Shown: positions 7,909-15,541 of the stretch, in pieces
How the letters are laid out: each line of letters opens with the position of its first letter
Numbering within the stretch: position 1 is the stretch's first letter
Virus record (IMG/VR): IMGVR_UViG_3300045260_000021
Coordinates: 1-27,086 of that record
Direction: 5' to 3' (one strand)
Length of the DNA stretch: 27,086 bases
Source of the DNA: a virus
Notes under the pieces: model-generated
Told to the model about the DNA's origin: nothing
Seen by the model: only the letters and a program-made list of their open reading frames with translations
Databases searched by the model: none
Made by a program: the position numbers and the translations under genes

Positions 7909-9935
7909 TGGCTAGGGATTTATTTGCGGAGTTATCCACAGAAACGTCCACAGAAATCCCCCAAGCACCTCGTGATCTGTTTGCGGAACTTAGTAAATAC
8001 CAAGCCCCCGCTACCGCCGATACTCCGCAGACTTCAGCTCCCACTCAACCAGTTGAGCCACAGGCTATACCTGCGGGGGCGTCGCAAGCACTTGCAGGTT
8101 ATCAACAGCCCCAAACCGGTCCCGGTGGATTCGCACGCATAAAAAAAGCGATTACTGGCGAGGAAATGAGCACGCCGGAAATAGAGGCTGTGCCTGAAAT
8201 CGGTATGGCGGATGAGCTTAATAGCCTTTCGCTAGATGCGCTTAAGTCTTCTTATGGCCTGCTTGCTGCCGATGACACCAACGCGGTTAAAAAAGTGCTT
8301 GAGGAACAGATGGGCGACGATATTACGTTTCGCGAAGATGCCAAGGGCAACACTATCGCGGAACTGCCGTCTGGAGATTACGCGCTGAATAAGCCGGGGT
8401 TGTCAGGTCAAGATATCGCCAGAAGCCTCTTTAATGTTGCGGCCTTTGCCAAAGCAGCAGGAGCGCGTAGCCTGTTAGGCGCGGCGGCCAAAGGCGGCGC
8501 TACTGAAGCGGCCATAGAGACGGGGGAAGCTGCGGCGGGCGGTGAGTTCGATCCTTGGGACATCCCCGAATCCGCGCTTATATCCGGGGCGTTTCGCGGT
8601 GTAGAGAAAGTCATCGGCGCGGGCTACCGGGCGCTTACGGGTACCCCAAAGGCCGAATTACAAGAGGTGGTTGAAACAGGGACGCGTATGGGTGTGCCCG
8701 TTAAAACTACCGATGTCATACCGCCGGGTACGGCGGCGGGGAAACTGGGTCAACAATTGGGCGAAAAAATACCGGTATTTGGTACGGGGGGTATTCGAGA
8801 AACTCAACAGCAGGCGAGAGAAACAGCGGTTCAGGAGTTGGCAGATCGGTATAGCCAATACAGCTACCCGGCTATTGTTTCGGGGCTTAAAGCCCAAAAA
8901 GACAAAATTAAAAGCGCTGCCGGTGATAGGTTAGGGCGCGTCGGTAAAACGCTGGATAATTACGGTGCGCTACCGCTGCAAAGCACTACTAAAAAAATCG
9001 CTGAATCGGCGGGGGAGCTGAGTAAAAAGGGAACCATAAAATCCGAAACAGCACTCCAAGATCTTAAGACTTTAATGGGGGCTCTTCGCGAAACCCCACA
9101 AACGTTTACCACGCTGCGGGAAAATTTAACGGCATTTCGAGAAATCGTAAAAGGTGCCGATAAAGCCGAACGTACGCAACTGACTAGCCGCGCTAAGGCG
9201 CTGCTAAAAAACGTCGAGTATGCGATGAAACGTGATCTCGACCGCTTCGCTAAAGAAAAATTACCTGCGCGTGAATATCAGCGATGGAAGCGGGCTAATG
9301 AGGTATATGCCGACGAAGCCGCGAAAATGACTAAAAGTAGGGTTAAAAATGTATTAGACAAAGGTGATATTACGCCCGAAACCGTAGACAGCATGCTTTT
9401 TAGTCGCCAACCGTCGGAAGTGCGTAGGCTATATACGTCTCTGAATGCCGAGGGGAAACAGCATGCGCGCGCCGCCATTATTGACAAAGTCATGACGACA
9501 CTTGGACGACGCGCCGGGGGTATTACGCCTCAAGGGTTCTCATCTGAGCTAAAAAAACTCGGGTTACAGACTGATACATTTTTTAAAGGCAATGAGAAAA
9601 AACAACTGCAGGGATTTATTAAATTACTTGATGCCACACGCCGCGCACAAGAGGCGCCGGTAGTAACTCAAACGGGCCAACAACTTATGAGTCTTAGTGC
9701 ACTTGGCGCTATCATTGCGGCACCGGTGCAAACCATCGGCGCCGGTGCTACGGTTGGAGGCTTTGCTCGCCTTTATGAGTCTCCAGCGGTGCGTAATGCT
9801 CTGATTCGTTTAGCAAATTCTCCGCGCGGTTCAACCGCATTTGACAAATCGCTAACTGAAGCCGCAAATGCGATTCAGCTTGGCGTGCGCGCCGCGCAGA
9901 GTAGTAATACTGAAAAAAGGCGTAAATCAAAATAG
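7908..9935 (+). CDS. DNA transfer protein, gp16-slot
   Basis: A 675-residue protein at the end of the virion operon, as P22 gp16 (609 residues) is. It opens with two copies of RDLFAELS (residues 3-10 and 22-29), followed by a long Pro/Gln linker. It then shows an Ala/Gly-rich segment (about 165-200) and long charged helices (about 300-560). Near residues 590-625 a weakly hydrophobic Ala/Gly/Ile-rich stretch might insert into a membrane during ejection. No lysozyme or peptidase motif was recognised. Assignment rests on gene order, length and composition, not on a detailed alignment. Its TAATG overlap with the upstream gene indicates coupling. Confidence 0.7.
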   Translation: MARDLFAELSTETSTEIPQAPRDLFAELSKYQAPATADTPQTSAPTQPVEPQAIPAGASQALAGYQQPQTGPGGFARIKKAITGEEMSTPEIEAVPEIGMADELNSLSLDALKSSYGLLAADDTNAVKKVLEEQMGDDITFREDAKGNTIAELPSGDYALNKPGLSGQDIARSLFNVAAFAKAAGARSLLGAAAKGGATEAAIETGEAAAGGEFDPWDIPESALISGAFRGVEKVIGAGYRALTGTPKAELQEVVETGTRMGVPVKTTDVIPPGTAAGKLGQQLGEKIPVFGTGGIRETQQQARETAVQELADRYSQYSYPAIVSGLKAQKDKIKSAAGDRLGRVGKTLDNYGALPLQSTTKKIAESAGELSKKGTIKSETALQDLKTLMGALRETPQTFTTLRENLTAFREIVKGADKAERTQLTSRAKALLKNVEYAMKRDLDRFAKEKLPAREYQRWKRANEVYADEAAKMTKSRVKNVLDKGDITPETVDSMLFSRQPSEVRRLYTSLNAEGKQHARAAIIDKVMTTLGRRAGGITPQGFSSELKKLGLQTDTFFKGNEKKQLQGFIKLLDATRRAQEAPVVTQTGQQLMSLSALGAIIAAPVQTIGAGATVGGFARLYESPAVRNALIRLANSPRGSTAFDKSLTEAANAIQLGVRAAQSSNTEKRRKSK

Positions 9936-10005
9936 CTACAGCTAGTGTTTTAACTGTGTCAAACATTGCGCAAGCACCCATAAACCAAAAAGGTGGTATT
10001 TTATC

Positions 10006-10095
10006 ATGGCGCTTAACCTCGTAACACCCGTTTACATTATGTTTCCGATGCTACGCCTGCTGAAAATATCCGCGTTAATTTGGGGGGTAGGCTAA
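10006..10095 (+). CDS. Tiny hydrophobic peptide (29 aa), coupled to next ORF
   Basis: A short ORF reading MALNLVTPVY... with a central hydrophobic run (YIMFPMLRLLKISALIWGVG) that could be one membrane helix. An AAGGTGG site lies 9 bases before the ATG, and the stop TAA overlaps the ATG of the following ORF (TAATG). These two signals are the reasons to call it; its small size keeps confidence low. It lies at the end of the late region, where small lysis-related membrane proteins can occur, but nothing in the sequence identifies it as one. Confidence 0.4.
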   Translation: MALNLVTPVYIMFPMLRLLKISALIWGVG

Positions 10096-10307
10096 TGGCT
10101 GATATCCCGGAAATGACAGACGACCATGCGCACTGTATCAAGATGCATACCACCCACACTCACTATGCTATGTTTATGCTGTTGTGTGAAATAAACAAAC
10201 AACACCCATCAACGCTGTTTGAATGGATGGTGGAACGCGCATGGAATGAGCATCATGCTGATGAGTCCACGCGCATTGAGTCTCAAACTATTAGTGTGCC
10301 TCTTTAG
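10095..10307 (+). CDS. Small hypothetical protein, His-rich
   Basis: A 70-residue protein starting MADIPEMTDDHAHC. An in-frame TTG 15 bases upstream is a poorer start than this ATG, which overlaps the stop of the tiny upstream ORF. Visible features are a His-rich segment (HAHCIKMHTTHTHY, about residues 11-24) that could bind metal, then a helix with FEWMVERAWNEHH. No family recognised. It ends 2 bases before the end of the convergent dUTPase gene, and no terminator hairpin is visible between them. Confidence 0.55.
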   Translation: MADIPEMTDDHAHCIKMHTTHTHYAMFMLLCEINKQHPSTLFEWMVERAWNEHHADESTRIESQTISVPL

Positions 10308-10309
10308 TT

Positions 10310-10945
10310 TTAATTATATTTGTCGGTGAGCCCGGTCCACACACGCGCCGCAAAATGCGGCGTATCTGCATCAAGCGACGCAATGATATCCATCATTGCG
10401 TCGTTATCTTCCCGACCATTTTTCCATATCTTAAAATATGAACCCGTTTTATAGCCGTTCTGAATTCGGAATTCGTTTAAAATGTTTTTACCCATATAGA
10501 GCTTATATAATCCATTAAACGATAAGTTGCAGGCGTTTTTTAAATGCAGAAATGAGGACAACTTGAAATCTTTCGTTAACAGCGTTTGTAAGGTGAAATC
10601 TTCAAGGGCCGTTCGACAGCAGCTATAAATTACGTTATCTGCAGGAAAATCTTTCTCCATAATAATATCCGATGTTTTACGTACCATCCCGTCTTCATTG
10701 CGCTGTAGCAGTGCGCTTAAACCGAAATGCCAAATATCGACTAGCTCTAAATGCGCTTGGCGAATATCTGTAGACTTTTCGGTCCACCATTTCCAATCAG
10801 TGTGTTCCATAAGTTCGGCGCATTCCACCCATATTGCGCGATACCAAGGAAAATTTTCGTCCCTCCATTGAGAATTTATTTTCATATTAAGCTGTTCCTG
10901 GCGGCTTAACATTTCTTTGAGTTTAACTTTGTATGTTGTCGACAT
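10310..10945 (-). CDS. Dimeric (all-alpha) dUTP diphosphatase
   Basis: Hydrolyses dUTP to dUMP and pyrophosphate, keeping uracil out of phage DNA and feeding dTMP synthesis. The 211-residue protein has the dimeric dUTPase / MazG-like metal site: E41-x2-E44 in a WVECAEL helix, an HTDWKWW loop (residues 48-54), and E67-x2-D70 in LELVDIWHF. The C-terminal half has the family's KLYMGKNILNEFRIQNGYKTGSYFKIW-type segment followed by GREDN. It is the last gene of the leftward early operon. An AAGGGG site, embedded in the end of the VRR-NUC gene 4 bases upstream, supports the start. Confidence 0.88.
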   Translation of the reverse strand: MSTTYKVKLKEMLSRQEQLNMKINSQWRDENFPWYRAIWVECAELMEHTDWKWWTEKSTDIRQAHLELVDIWHFGLSALLQRNEDGMVRKTSDIIMEKDFPADNVIYSCCRTALEDFTLQTLLTKDFKLSSFLHLKNACNLSFNGLYKLYMGKNILNEFRIQNGYKTGSYFKIWKNGREDNDAMMDIIASLDADTPHFAARVWTGLTDKYN

Positions 10946-10949
10946 TTAT

Positions 10950-11240
10950 CTACCCCTTATTAATTTCTAGCAATGCTTTAAATGATTCTACCGACCGCAC
11001 GATATACACTTTGTGGCCGTAGTCTAATAGGTTTTTAACGGTTTTTTCCTGTTTCGGTGATAGCCCCCCTGTAGTCGTTTTAAATTCCGCGAAAAAAAGC
11101 CGGCCATTTGGCCCTATAAAAATCTGATCTAGCCATCCTTTACCGCCGGGGCCTACATCTAGCTTACGATGCAGCCATCCGGCATCAATTGCCATATCAA
11201 CACACGGTTGCTCTATAGTTGTGGCTTCCTCTCTCGGCAT
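10950..11240 (-). CDS. VRR-NUC domain nuclease
   Basis: A 96-residue stand-alone VRR-NUC protein of the PD-(D/E)XK nuclease superfamily; such small proteins cut branched or damaged DNA and are common near phage helicases. Motifs: GGKGWLDQIFIGPNGRLFFAEFKTT, giving the Asp of the D-x-Q/R strand and the E-x-K of FAEFK, then GGLSPKQEKTVKNLLDYGHKVYIVRS, the usual end of the fold. An in-frame ATG exists 54 bases upstream at 11294, but this start is preferred because GGAG lies about 10 bases before it and it overlaps the previous stop (TAATG). Context with the SNF2 helicase suggests a joint role in recombination or replication fork repair. Confidence 0.85.
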   Translation of the reverse strand: MPREEATTIEQPCVDMAIDAGWLHRKLDVGPGGKGWLDQIFIGPNGRLFFAEFKTTTGGLSPKQEKTVKNLLDYGHKVYIVRSVESFKALLEINKG

Positions 11241-11431
11241 TATGTGATACTCCGTAATGCCCACATCTGCCCCGCCCGAGTATTTGATACCCATTGTTCA
11301 TAGGTCAAACGACTTTTTAAAAAATCGGCGCGAAATGCGCCACGTTGAGGCTCTGGGTGTATATGAGCATTGCGCTGTTTAGCGTCGTCTTTGTTGTATA
11401 AAACATCGCAAATGGCACACACTTTTAGCAT
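11240..11431 (-). CDS. Small putative zinc-binding protein
   Basis: A 63-residue protein of the kind MLKVCAICDVLYNKDDAKQ... with C5-x2-C8, then an RNAHIHPEPQRG segment containing two His, then FLKSRLTYEQWVSNTRAGQMWALRS. A CxxC plus HxH could hold one zinc. No family name can be given. An AGGAGG site overlapping the stop of the upstream tiny gene lies 4-5 bases before its ATG, a very strong start. Its stop overlaps the VRR-NUC start, so it may act with that nuclease. Confidence 0.7.
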   Translation of the reverse strand: MLKVCAICDVLYNKDDAKQRNAHIHPEPQRGAFRADFLKSRLTYEQWVSNTRAGQMWALRSIT

Positions 11432-11439
11432 ACATCCTC

Positions 11440-11583
11440 CTAATCGTCGTAATCGTCGTAATCGTCGTAATCGTCGTAATCAGAGCTTAGACTAGCACTT
11501 GCGGCGTGTTTTATAATAATCCACATAATTGCTATAACGCCTATGACCAGCAATGTTATTTTTAATAACAGTATACAATCCAT
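11440..11583 (-). CDS. Tiny membrane protein with (DYD)4 C-terminal tail
   Basis: A 47-residue ORF, too short for most callers. Residues 4-25 (ILLLKITLLVIGVIAIMWIIIK) form one clear membrane helix. The short linker HAASASLSS is followed by DYD repeated four times and a final D, encoded by the 9-bp tandem repeat listed separately. The start lies 2 bases after the stop of the winged-helix gene, with AAAGGT 7-8 bases upstream. Its stop codon overlaps the AGGAGG of the next gene. This tight fit inside the operon is the main support. Topology (acidic tail in or out) and function are unknown. Confidence 0.65.
   Translation of the reverse strand: MDCILLLKITLLVIGVIAIMWIIIKHAASASLSSDYDDYDDYDDYDD
11441..11476 (-). 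repeat. 9-bp tandem repeat, 4 copies
   Basis: The plus strand carries TAATCGTCG four times in a row, then a partial copy. On the minus strand it encodes the DYD tail of the tiny membrane protein in frame. Copy-number change would alter tail length by three residues without a frameshift. Confidence 0.9.
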
Positions 11584-11585
11584 AG

Positions 11586-11885
11586 CTATACCTTTGGCTC
11601 ATAAATGTAATCTATACTTGAGAACCGGGAAAACCGCGAACGGTTTATATAGCCTTTTTCGAACAACTTTTTTAACCGCGAATTCGCTATAGAAGGTTCG
11701 ACCATAAAAGCTTTTTCAATGTCTACCACCGTTGCCGCCCGGTTTTTCAGCACGTAATTATATACGGCTAACTGCCCGGCAGTTAGGCACATATCAGACG
11801 CTATTGTAGGGTTTTTTAAAATGTAATTTATGCACGCTAAATACTGCGTGCGGTCGTTGTCGTCGCATGATGCACATGTACTCAT
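11586..11885 (-). CDS. Winged-helix DNA-binding protein
   Basis: A 99-residue protein. Residues 1-10 hold a CASC motif; residues from about 34 form a MarR/winged-helix-like domain: LTAGQLAVYNYVLKNRAATVVDIEKAFMVEPSIANSRLKKLFEKGYINRS, with a recognition helix around VEPSIANSRLKKL and a wing-like YINRSRFSRFSSIDYIYEP end. It probably regulates early transcription or binds replication-fork DNA. An AGAGGA site lies about 9 bases before the ATG. It lies within the leftward early operon, two bases before the tiny membrane-protein gene. Confidence 0.7.
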   Translation of the reverse strand: MSTCASCDDNDRTQYLACINYILKNPTIASDMCLTAGQLAVYNYVLKNRAATVVDIEKAFMVEPSIANSRLKKLFEKGYINRSRFSRFSSIDYIYEPKV

Positions 11886-11912
11886 GTTTGCAGTCCTCTT
11901 CTATTTAAGTGG

Positions 11913-12149
11913 CTAATCTTCGGGCACGTAATGAGATGTTACGTATTGTAAATAATGGCCAGTGTCGATGCCGATACCTATACGTTTTTCACCTTCGGGG
12001 GTTAAATTTTCCAACGCATTTTTAAGATTTTCAAAATTCGCAGCGTTTAAAGTAGCTGCACCTACTACATCAATTAATAGGGCGTCGACATTACTATGGA
12101 GTGATATCGCGCAATCATCGGTGTCTACAAGTGCATAAATTTTTTTCAT
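11913..12149 (-). CDS. Small hypothetical protein in early operon
   Basis: A 78-residue protein beginning MKKIYALVDTDDCAIS. The in-frame ATG at 12203 would lie inside the helicase gene and has no ribosome site, whereas an AGAGAG stretch precedes 12149, so the shorter form is preferred. Strands and helices alternate (IYALVDTDDCAISLHSN, then a helix ANFENLKNALENL, then GIGIDTGHYLQYV). No family recognised. It lies 25 bases after the helicase stop, in the same operon. Confidence 0.55.
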   Translation of the reverse strand: MKKIYALVDTDDCAISLHSNVDALLIDVVGAATLNAANFENLKNALENLTPEGEKRIGIGIDTGHYLQYVTSHYVPED

Positions 12150-12174
12150 AAACGTTTTCTCTCTGGTTGAGTGA

Positions 12175-13617
12175 TTAGCGGCTGCAGCGTTCGCGCATAG
12201 CATCTAATAAATCGTGTTGGGTTTTTATTTTTCCATGGACGACTTTCCATCGGTCTTCATCAACAGTATTCCTAGCTAAAATGGTATGTACAAAAATGCT
12301 TTCGGCATCATTACCGGTGCGCCGTAACCGTCCTATGACTTGCTCAAACAGCCCCGCGCTGTCGGGTAGCGTTATCATGCAAATATGGTTTGCATGGGAT
12401 TTTTGCATGTTAAGACCATGCCCGGCGCTCAACGGATGTAGCGCCAGCAGTTTCAATTTGCCGCTGTTCCAACAGTTTATAGTATCGCGGGCGTCGGAAT
12501 TGCTAATGCCTCCGCCTAGATATTCAAGGTCTGGGTAACGTTTGCGTAGTTCGGCCAATTGCTCTTTAAAATGGTAGATTATCATGAGCTGTTGGCCTTG
12601 CAATTCACTGATGAGCGAATCTAGCTCTTTATATTTTTCGTAGTGATGCCATACCGCTAGCTTATCGTTACGCCGGGCAAAAAGGCGGGGGTCTTCCCCT
12701 ACATATGAAAAACCGCTTGCTATTTCGCGTAAACGTCCATAGCCCGTAGCGGCGTTAGGTGATTCTAATTCGACTTTGTGCTCATCTATGTAAACAAGCA
12801 AATCACGCTCAAATTTCCGATACATTTTTAATACCCCGCTTGGCATATCAACATAGCGTGGCGGGGTTTCAACGACAGGAGGGATGCTATCGTCGCGCTC
12901 TATACGGAAAACAATAGGCGCTAATTTGTTATATATTTTTTCTTCATACGTGGGCAACACCTCCCAGTTTCTTTGCGTATAGTCGGTGGGATAAAAATAT
13001 TCGCGCTGATACTTGTTAAAACTACGTCCCAAGGACGCGCCACCATCGACAATAAAAGCCTGAGCCCATAAATCTAATAAACCGTTACTGGCGGGCGTAC
13101 CTGTTAGGCCAATAACCGTATTAAAACCCTCACGATATTTTTTTATACCCTCGTGAATTATTTTTCCTTTTAGCTTTTTGCCGGTAAAGCGCTGTGATGT
13201 TCTGTCTTTTAGTTTGTCGATTTCGTCGCAAACCAAGCAATCAAACGGGGGCTTAGGATATGTTTCCATTAGCCAAATAAGTAGCTCATAATTAAGCACT
13301 ACAATCTGAGCATAGGGATTGGCTATAATTTCTTTACGTTTTTTCTCAGGTTTACCGGCAATAACACTAATACTCAGGTGTTTTAAGTGTTCCCACTCCC
13401 GCGCCTCTTGCTCCCAAACATCGGTAGCAACGCGCTTAGGTGCCAGTACCAATACCCGGTCAATAACGCCTTTTTCAAAAATAAGATCATCTAATGCGGT
13501 TAGCGTCATCACCGTTTTGCCGGTGCCTACATCGGCCAGCAGTAGTGACGCATAACCCCCAATTATAAAATTAATCCCTTCGTACTGCTTAGGCCGCAAG
13601 TCTTTAATTGTTAACAT
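12175..13617 (-). CDS. SNF2-type superfamily 2 helicase
   Basis: ATP-driven DNA translocase of the phage DEAD/SNF2 group, expected to act at replication forks or recombination intermediates. The 480-residue protein has the two RecA-like lobes. Motif I is ADVGTGKT (28-35), motif Ia lies near LVLAPKRV, motif II is DEID (131-134), motif III is LTGTPASN (171-178), motif V lies near HPLSAGHGLN, and motif VI is QVIGRLRRTG (about 426-435). First gene of the leftward operon that also encodes VRR-NUC and dUTPase; this helicase/VRR-NUC pairing is common in phages. The start ATG has only a weak GGGA site about 9 bases upstream. Confidence 0.88.
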   Translation of the reverse strand: MLTIKDLRPKQYEGINFIIGGYASLLLADVGTGKTVMTLTALDDLIFEKGVIDRVLVLAPKRVATDVWEQEAREWEHLKHLSISVIAGKPEKKRKEIIANPYAQIVVLNYELLIWLMETYPKPPFDCLVCDEIDKLKDRTSQRFTGKKLKGKIIHEGIKKYREGFNTVIGLTGTPASNGLLDLWAQAFIVDGGASLGRSFNKYQREYFYPTDYTQRNWEVLPTYEEKIYNKLAPIVFRIERDDSIPPVVETPPRYVDMPSGVLKMYRKFERDLLVYIDEHKVELESPNAATGYGRLREIASGFSYVGEDPRLFARRNDKLAVWHHYEKYKELDSLISELQGQQLMIIYHFKEQLAELRKRYPDLEYLGGGISNSDARDTINCWNSGKLKLLALHPLSAGHGLNMQKSHANHICMITLPDSAGLFEQVIGRLRRTGNDAESIFVHTILARNTVDEDRWKVVHGKIKTQHDLLDAMRERCSR

Positions 13618-13630
13618 GTTTTCGATCCCG

Positions 13631-13659
13631 TTGACTTAGTTTTGTTAGCATATTACTAT
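13631..13659 (+). promoter_or_regulatory. Sigma70-type promoter, rightward replication operon
   Basis: TTGACT, a 17-bp spacer, then TACTAT. The expected start near 13666 gives a leader of about 25 bases before a GGAGG-led ATG at 13690. The -10 overlaps the -10 of the opposing leftward promoter. A GTTAG half-site (13644-13648) lies in the spacer. Confidence 0.65.
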
Positions 13660-13678
13660 AGATTTCCTAACTTAACAA
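13650..13678 (-). promoter_or_regulatory. Sigma70-type promoter, leftward helicase operon
   Basis: Read on the minus strand: TTGTTA, a 17-bp spacer, then TAATAT. It faces and overlaps the rightward promoter, so both cannot be open at once. A CTAAC half-site (13667-13671) lies in its spacer. Confidence 0.5.
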
Positions 13679-13689
13679 CGGAGGATAAA

Positions 13690-13986
13690 ATGCCGAAATT
13701 AATAGGTCGTGAGGTTGTCGTCCGCCCACTAATCGACTTGGTTAGTAATAAACATTATTTTAGACGCGGCGTTATTATCGATGAGGGCGTACAAATGGGG
13801 GTTAGAAAATGCCAGGTTGTTTTAGAAACCCGTGGTAAAGAGCGAGAATGCATGGTCCGGTGGCTGCCGATTAAAGCGCTATGTTTGAGGGAACGGGTCA
13901 GTCCCCGATTTATAGAGAGCGGACGTATATGGGGTAACGATGACGCTAAAAACCGTATTAACAAAACCAACCCAAAGGAAAAATAA
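13690..13986 (+). CDS. Hypothetical protein, first gene of replication operon
   Basis: A 98-residue basic protein, MPKLIGREVVVRP..., with strand-rich N-terminus (VVVRPLIDL, FRRGVIIDEG, CQVVLETRGKERECMVRWLPIKAL) resembling a small SH3-like or KOW-like barrel, and a basic tail. The in-frame ATG at 13642 lies upstream of the likely transcription start; 13690 has GGAGG 5-6 bases before it and is preferred. Its stop overlaps the next start (TAATG). First to be made after promoter firing, so possibly a host-takeover or regulatory protein, but no function can be named. Confidence 0.65.
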   Translation: MPKLIGREVVVRPLIDLVSNKHYFRRGVIIDEGVQMGVRKCQVVLETRGKERECMVRWLPIKALCLRERVSPRFIESGRIWGNDDAKNRINKTNPKEK

Positions 13987-14204
13987 TGGCCGCAAAAACG
14001 AAAAAAACTCGTAGCACGCGGGGGCGCCCTAAAACCGCTGACGCACGTATTAGTGTTGCGTTTCGAGTAGATAGCAAAATTTATGCGCAACTTAACGAAT
14101 TGTGCGCGGTTAATCGTCGCTCACAGCGCGAACTCATAGAAATCATGATTAGTAAATATCACGGCGCTTGGCGGCGTGATCCATCTGTTAAATTAAATCC
14201 ATAA
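13986..14204 (+). CDS. Ribbon-helix-helix (Arc/CopG-like) protein
   Basis: A 72-residue protein. Basic N-terminal arm (KTKKTRSTRGRPKTADARI), then a strand SVAFRVDSKIY and helices AQLNELCAVNRRSQRELIEIMISKYH, which match the ribbon-helix-helix layout: the strand inserts in the DNA groove and a helix-turn-helix pair dimerises. GRP in the arm resembles an AT-hook. Likely a transcription regulator, perhaps of the adjoining divergent promoters 330 bp away. The family call is by pattern; no operator is proven. Coupled to the upstream gene by TAATG. Confidence 0.7.
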   Translation: MAAKTKKTRSTRGRPKTADARISVAFRVDSKIYAQLNELCAVNRRSQRELIEIMISKYHGAWRRDPSVKLNP

Positions 14205-14213
14205 GGCTTTTTT

Positions 14214-15479
14214 ATGAATCAACAAATTATAACGACTGATGCAGCGCACTCATCGGTTATGGGGGGCTCAACCGCTGAGCGTCGCATAATGTGTAAAGGC
14301 TCGCTGTTGGCGGAATGGGGTAAACCCGATACTGGAGGCGATAATAGCTATGCGAATGAGGGCACCGCGCTTCATGCCGCCATGGAATTTGTTCTGGATG
14401 TTAGTCCCGAGGTGCTCATTCCGACGGATGAAGATGCCCGTACGGTTATTGGTCAAAAATTCAATAACATAGAAATAACCGTCGAACTTTATAACGAAAA
14501 AATAGCCCCCGCGCTGCGCGCATTTGCCGATATCATTGAGCAATATGATATCGTTGACTATCTACTCGAAATTAGGGGCGGCATCCCCGAAATACCGGGC
14601 GCCTTTGGCACCATTGATATTTTGGGCTTATGTCGATCAGGGGCCATTGCGGTGCTAGATTGGAAATTTGGCGATGGGATCTATGTTGACGCGGTTGGTA
14701 GTTATCAATTGCGGTTTTATGCGGGCTGTGCACTTTTCACCGATTCAGCGGATGTTATTGAATTTATTGACGATAATCCTGAATGGGGCGTGGACTTTAA
14801 CGGTAAAATTATTGCAGGCATTATCCAACCGAGGAGAGGGCGCGATGAGGACGTTTGGCGCATATGGGAGATTAGTGAAAAGGATATTTTTGATTTTATA
14901 GATTTATGTAAAGACGCGGTTTCCACAGCGGTAGCGGCTAACCCCCCATTTCGCGCAGGGCCGCATTGTTGGAAATGTCGTAACGAGCTAACGTGTGAGG
15001 AGCGCCAAAAAATAATAGGCGGCATAGATCCGAAGATAAAACCTGAGCAGATGGACGTTGCGGCGTTAGCGGCGGCACTGCATAAGGCTAATCAAATCGA
15101 GAGCTGGATAAAAACGCTGCGAGCGTACGCACATAAAGAAGCGGAGCGAGGCGTCAAAATACCCGGATATAAACTTGTCGATAAAAGGGCGACCCGCGTT
15201 TATAGCGACGAAGAAAAAGCCAAGGGCGTACTGATGCGCCAGTTGAAGAAAAGCGGGGCGTATACAGAAAAATTGATAAGCCCGGCGCAAGCCGAGAAAA
15301 AACTAGGAAAAGCTAAATATAACAAACTCTTAGCGAAATATACGCAGTATGTTTCATCAGGTACAACGCTTGCTGACGAGCACGATAAACGTCAAGAAAT
15401 ATCGACGGAGAACCGGCTAGAAAATGTAGAATCATTATTAAAACAGTCGACACACCCTAGCTTATTTGATACAAAGTAA
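14214..15479 (+). CDS. DUF2800-type RecB-like (PD-(D/E)XK) nuclease with probable Fe-S cluster
   Basis: A 421-residue nuclease of the phage DUF2800 group, related to RecB/Cas4/AddB exonucleases, probably acting in recombination or end resection. Motifs: GGSTAERRIMCKGS at the N-terminus, GTALHAAMEFVL, the catalytic core GTIDIL (D135) and LDWKFGDG (D149-x-K151), followed by YQLRFYAGCAL. The C-terminal part has HCWKCRNELTCEER with C252, C255, C261. Together with C27 these give the C...CxxC...C set that holds a 4Fe-4S cluster in related enzymes. After about residue 265 there is a long charged helical tail. It starts 9 bases after the RHH gene. Confidence 0.82.
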   Translation: MNQQIITTDAAHSSVMGGSTAERRIMCKGSLLAEWGKPDTGGDNSYANEGTALHAAMEFVLDVSPEVLIPTDEDARTVIGQKFNNIEITVELYNEKIAPALRAFADIIEQYDIVDYLLEIRGGIPEIPGAFGTIDILGLCRSGAIAVLDWKFGDGIYVDAVGSYQLRFYAGCALFTDSADVIEFIDDNPEWGVDFNGKIIAGIIQPRRGRDEDVWRIWEISEKDIFDFIDLCKDAVSTAVAANPPFRAGPHCWKCRNELTCEERQKIIGGIDPKIKPEQMDVAALAAALHKANQIESWIKTLRAYAHKEAERGVKIPGYKLVDKRATRVYSDEEKAKGVLMRQLKKSGAYTEKLISPAQAEKKLGKAKYNKLLAKYTQYVSSGTTLADEHDKRQEISTENRLENVESLLKQSTHPSLFDTK

Positions 15480-15502
15480 AACCCTAACGGGAAACATTAA
15501 GC

Positions 15503-15530
15503 ACTAAACACTAAACAGTAAACAGTAAAA
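15503..15530 (+). repeat. Four tandem 7-bp units in leader
   Basis: ACTAAAC twice, then AGTAAAC and AGTAAAA in direct succession just before the ribosome site of the next gene. This A-rich, unstructured leader may favour high translation. Slippage could change the spacing but not the protein. Confidence 0.7.
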
Positions 15531-15541
15531 GGAAAATGAGT

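Noticed and set aside
7932-7940. Exact DnaA-box sequence TTATCCACA
   Set aside because: Single copy inside a coding region with no other boxes or repeats around; most likely chance.
9748-9981. Minus-strand ORF of 77 residues with a membrane-like helix and coiled-coil-like tail, resembling a spanin
   Set aside because: It lies mostly antisense to the gp16-slot gene, has no ribosome site before either Met, and the hydrophobic run is what antisense of that region would give.
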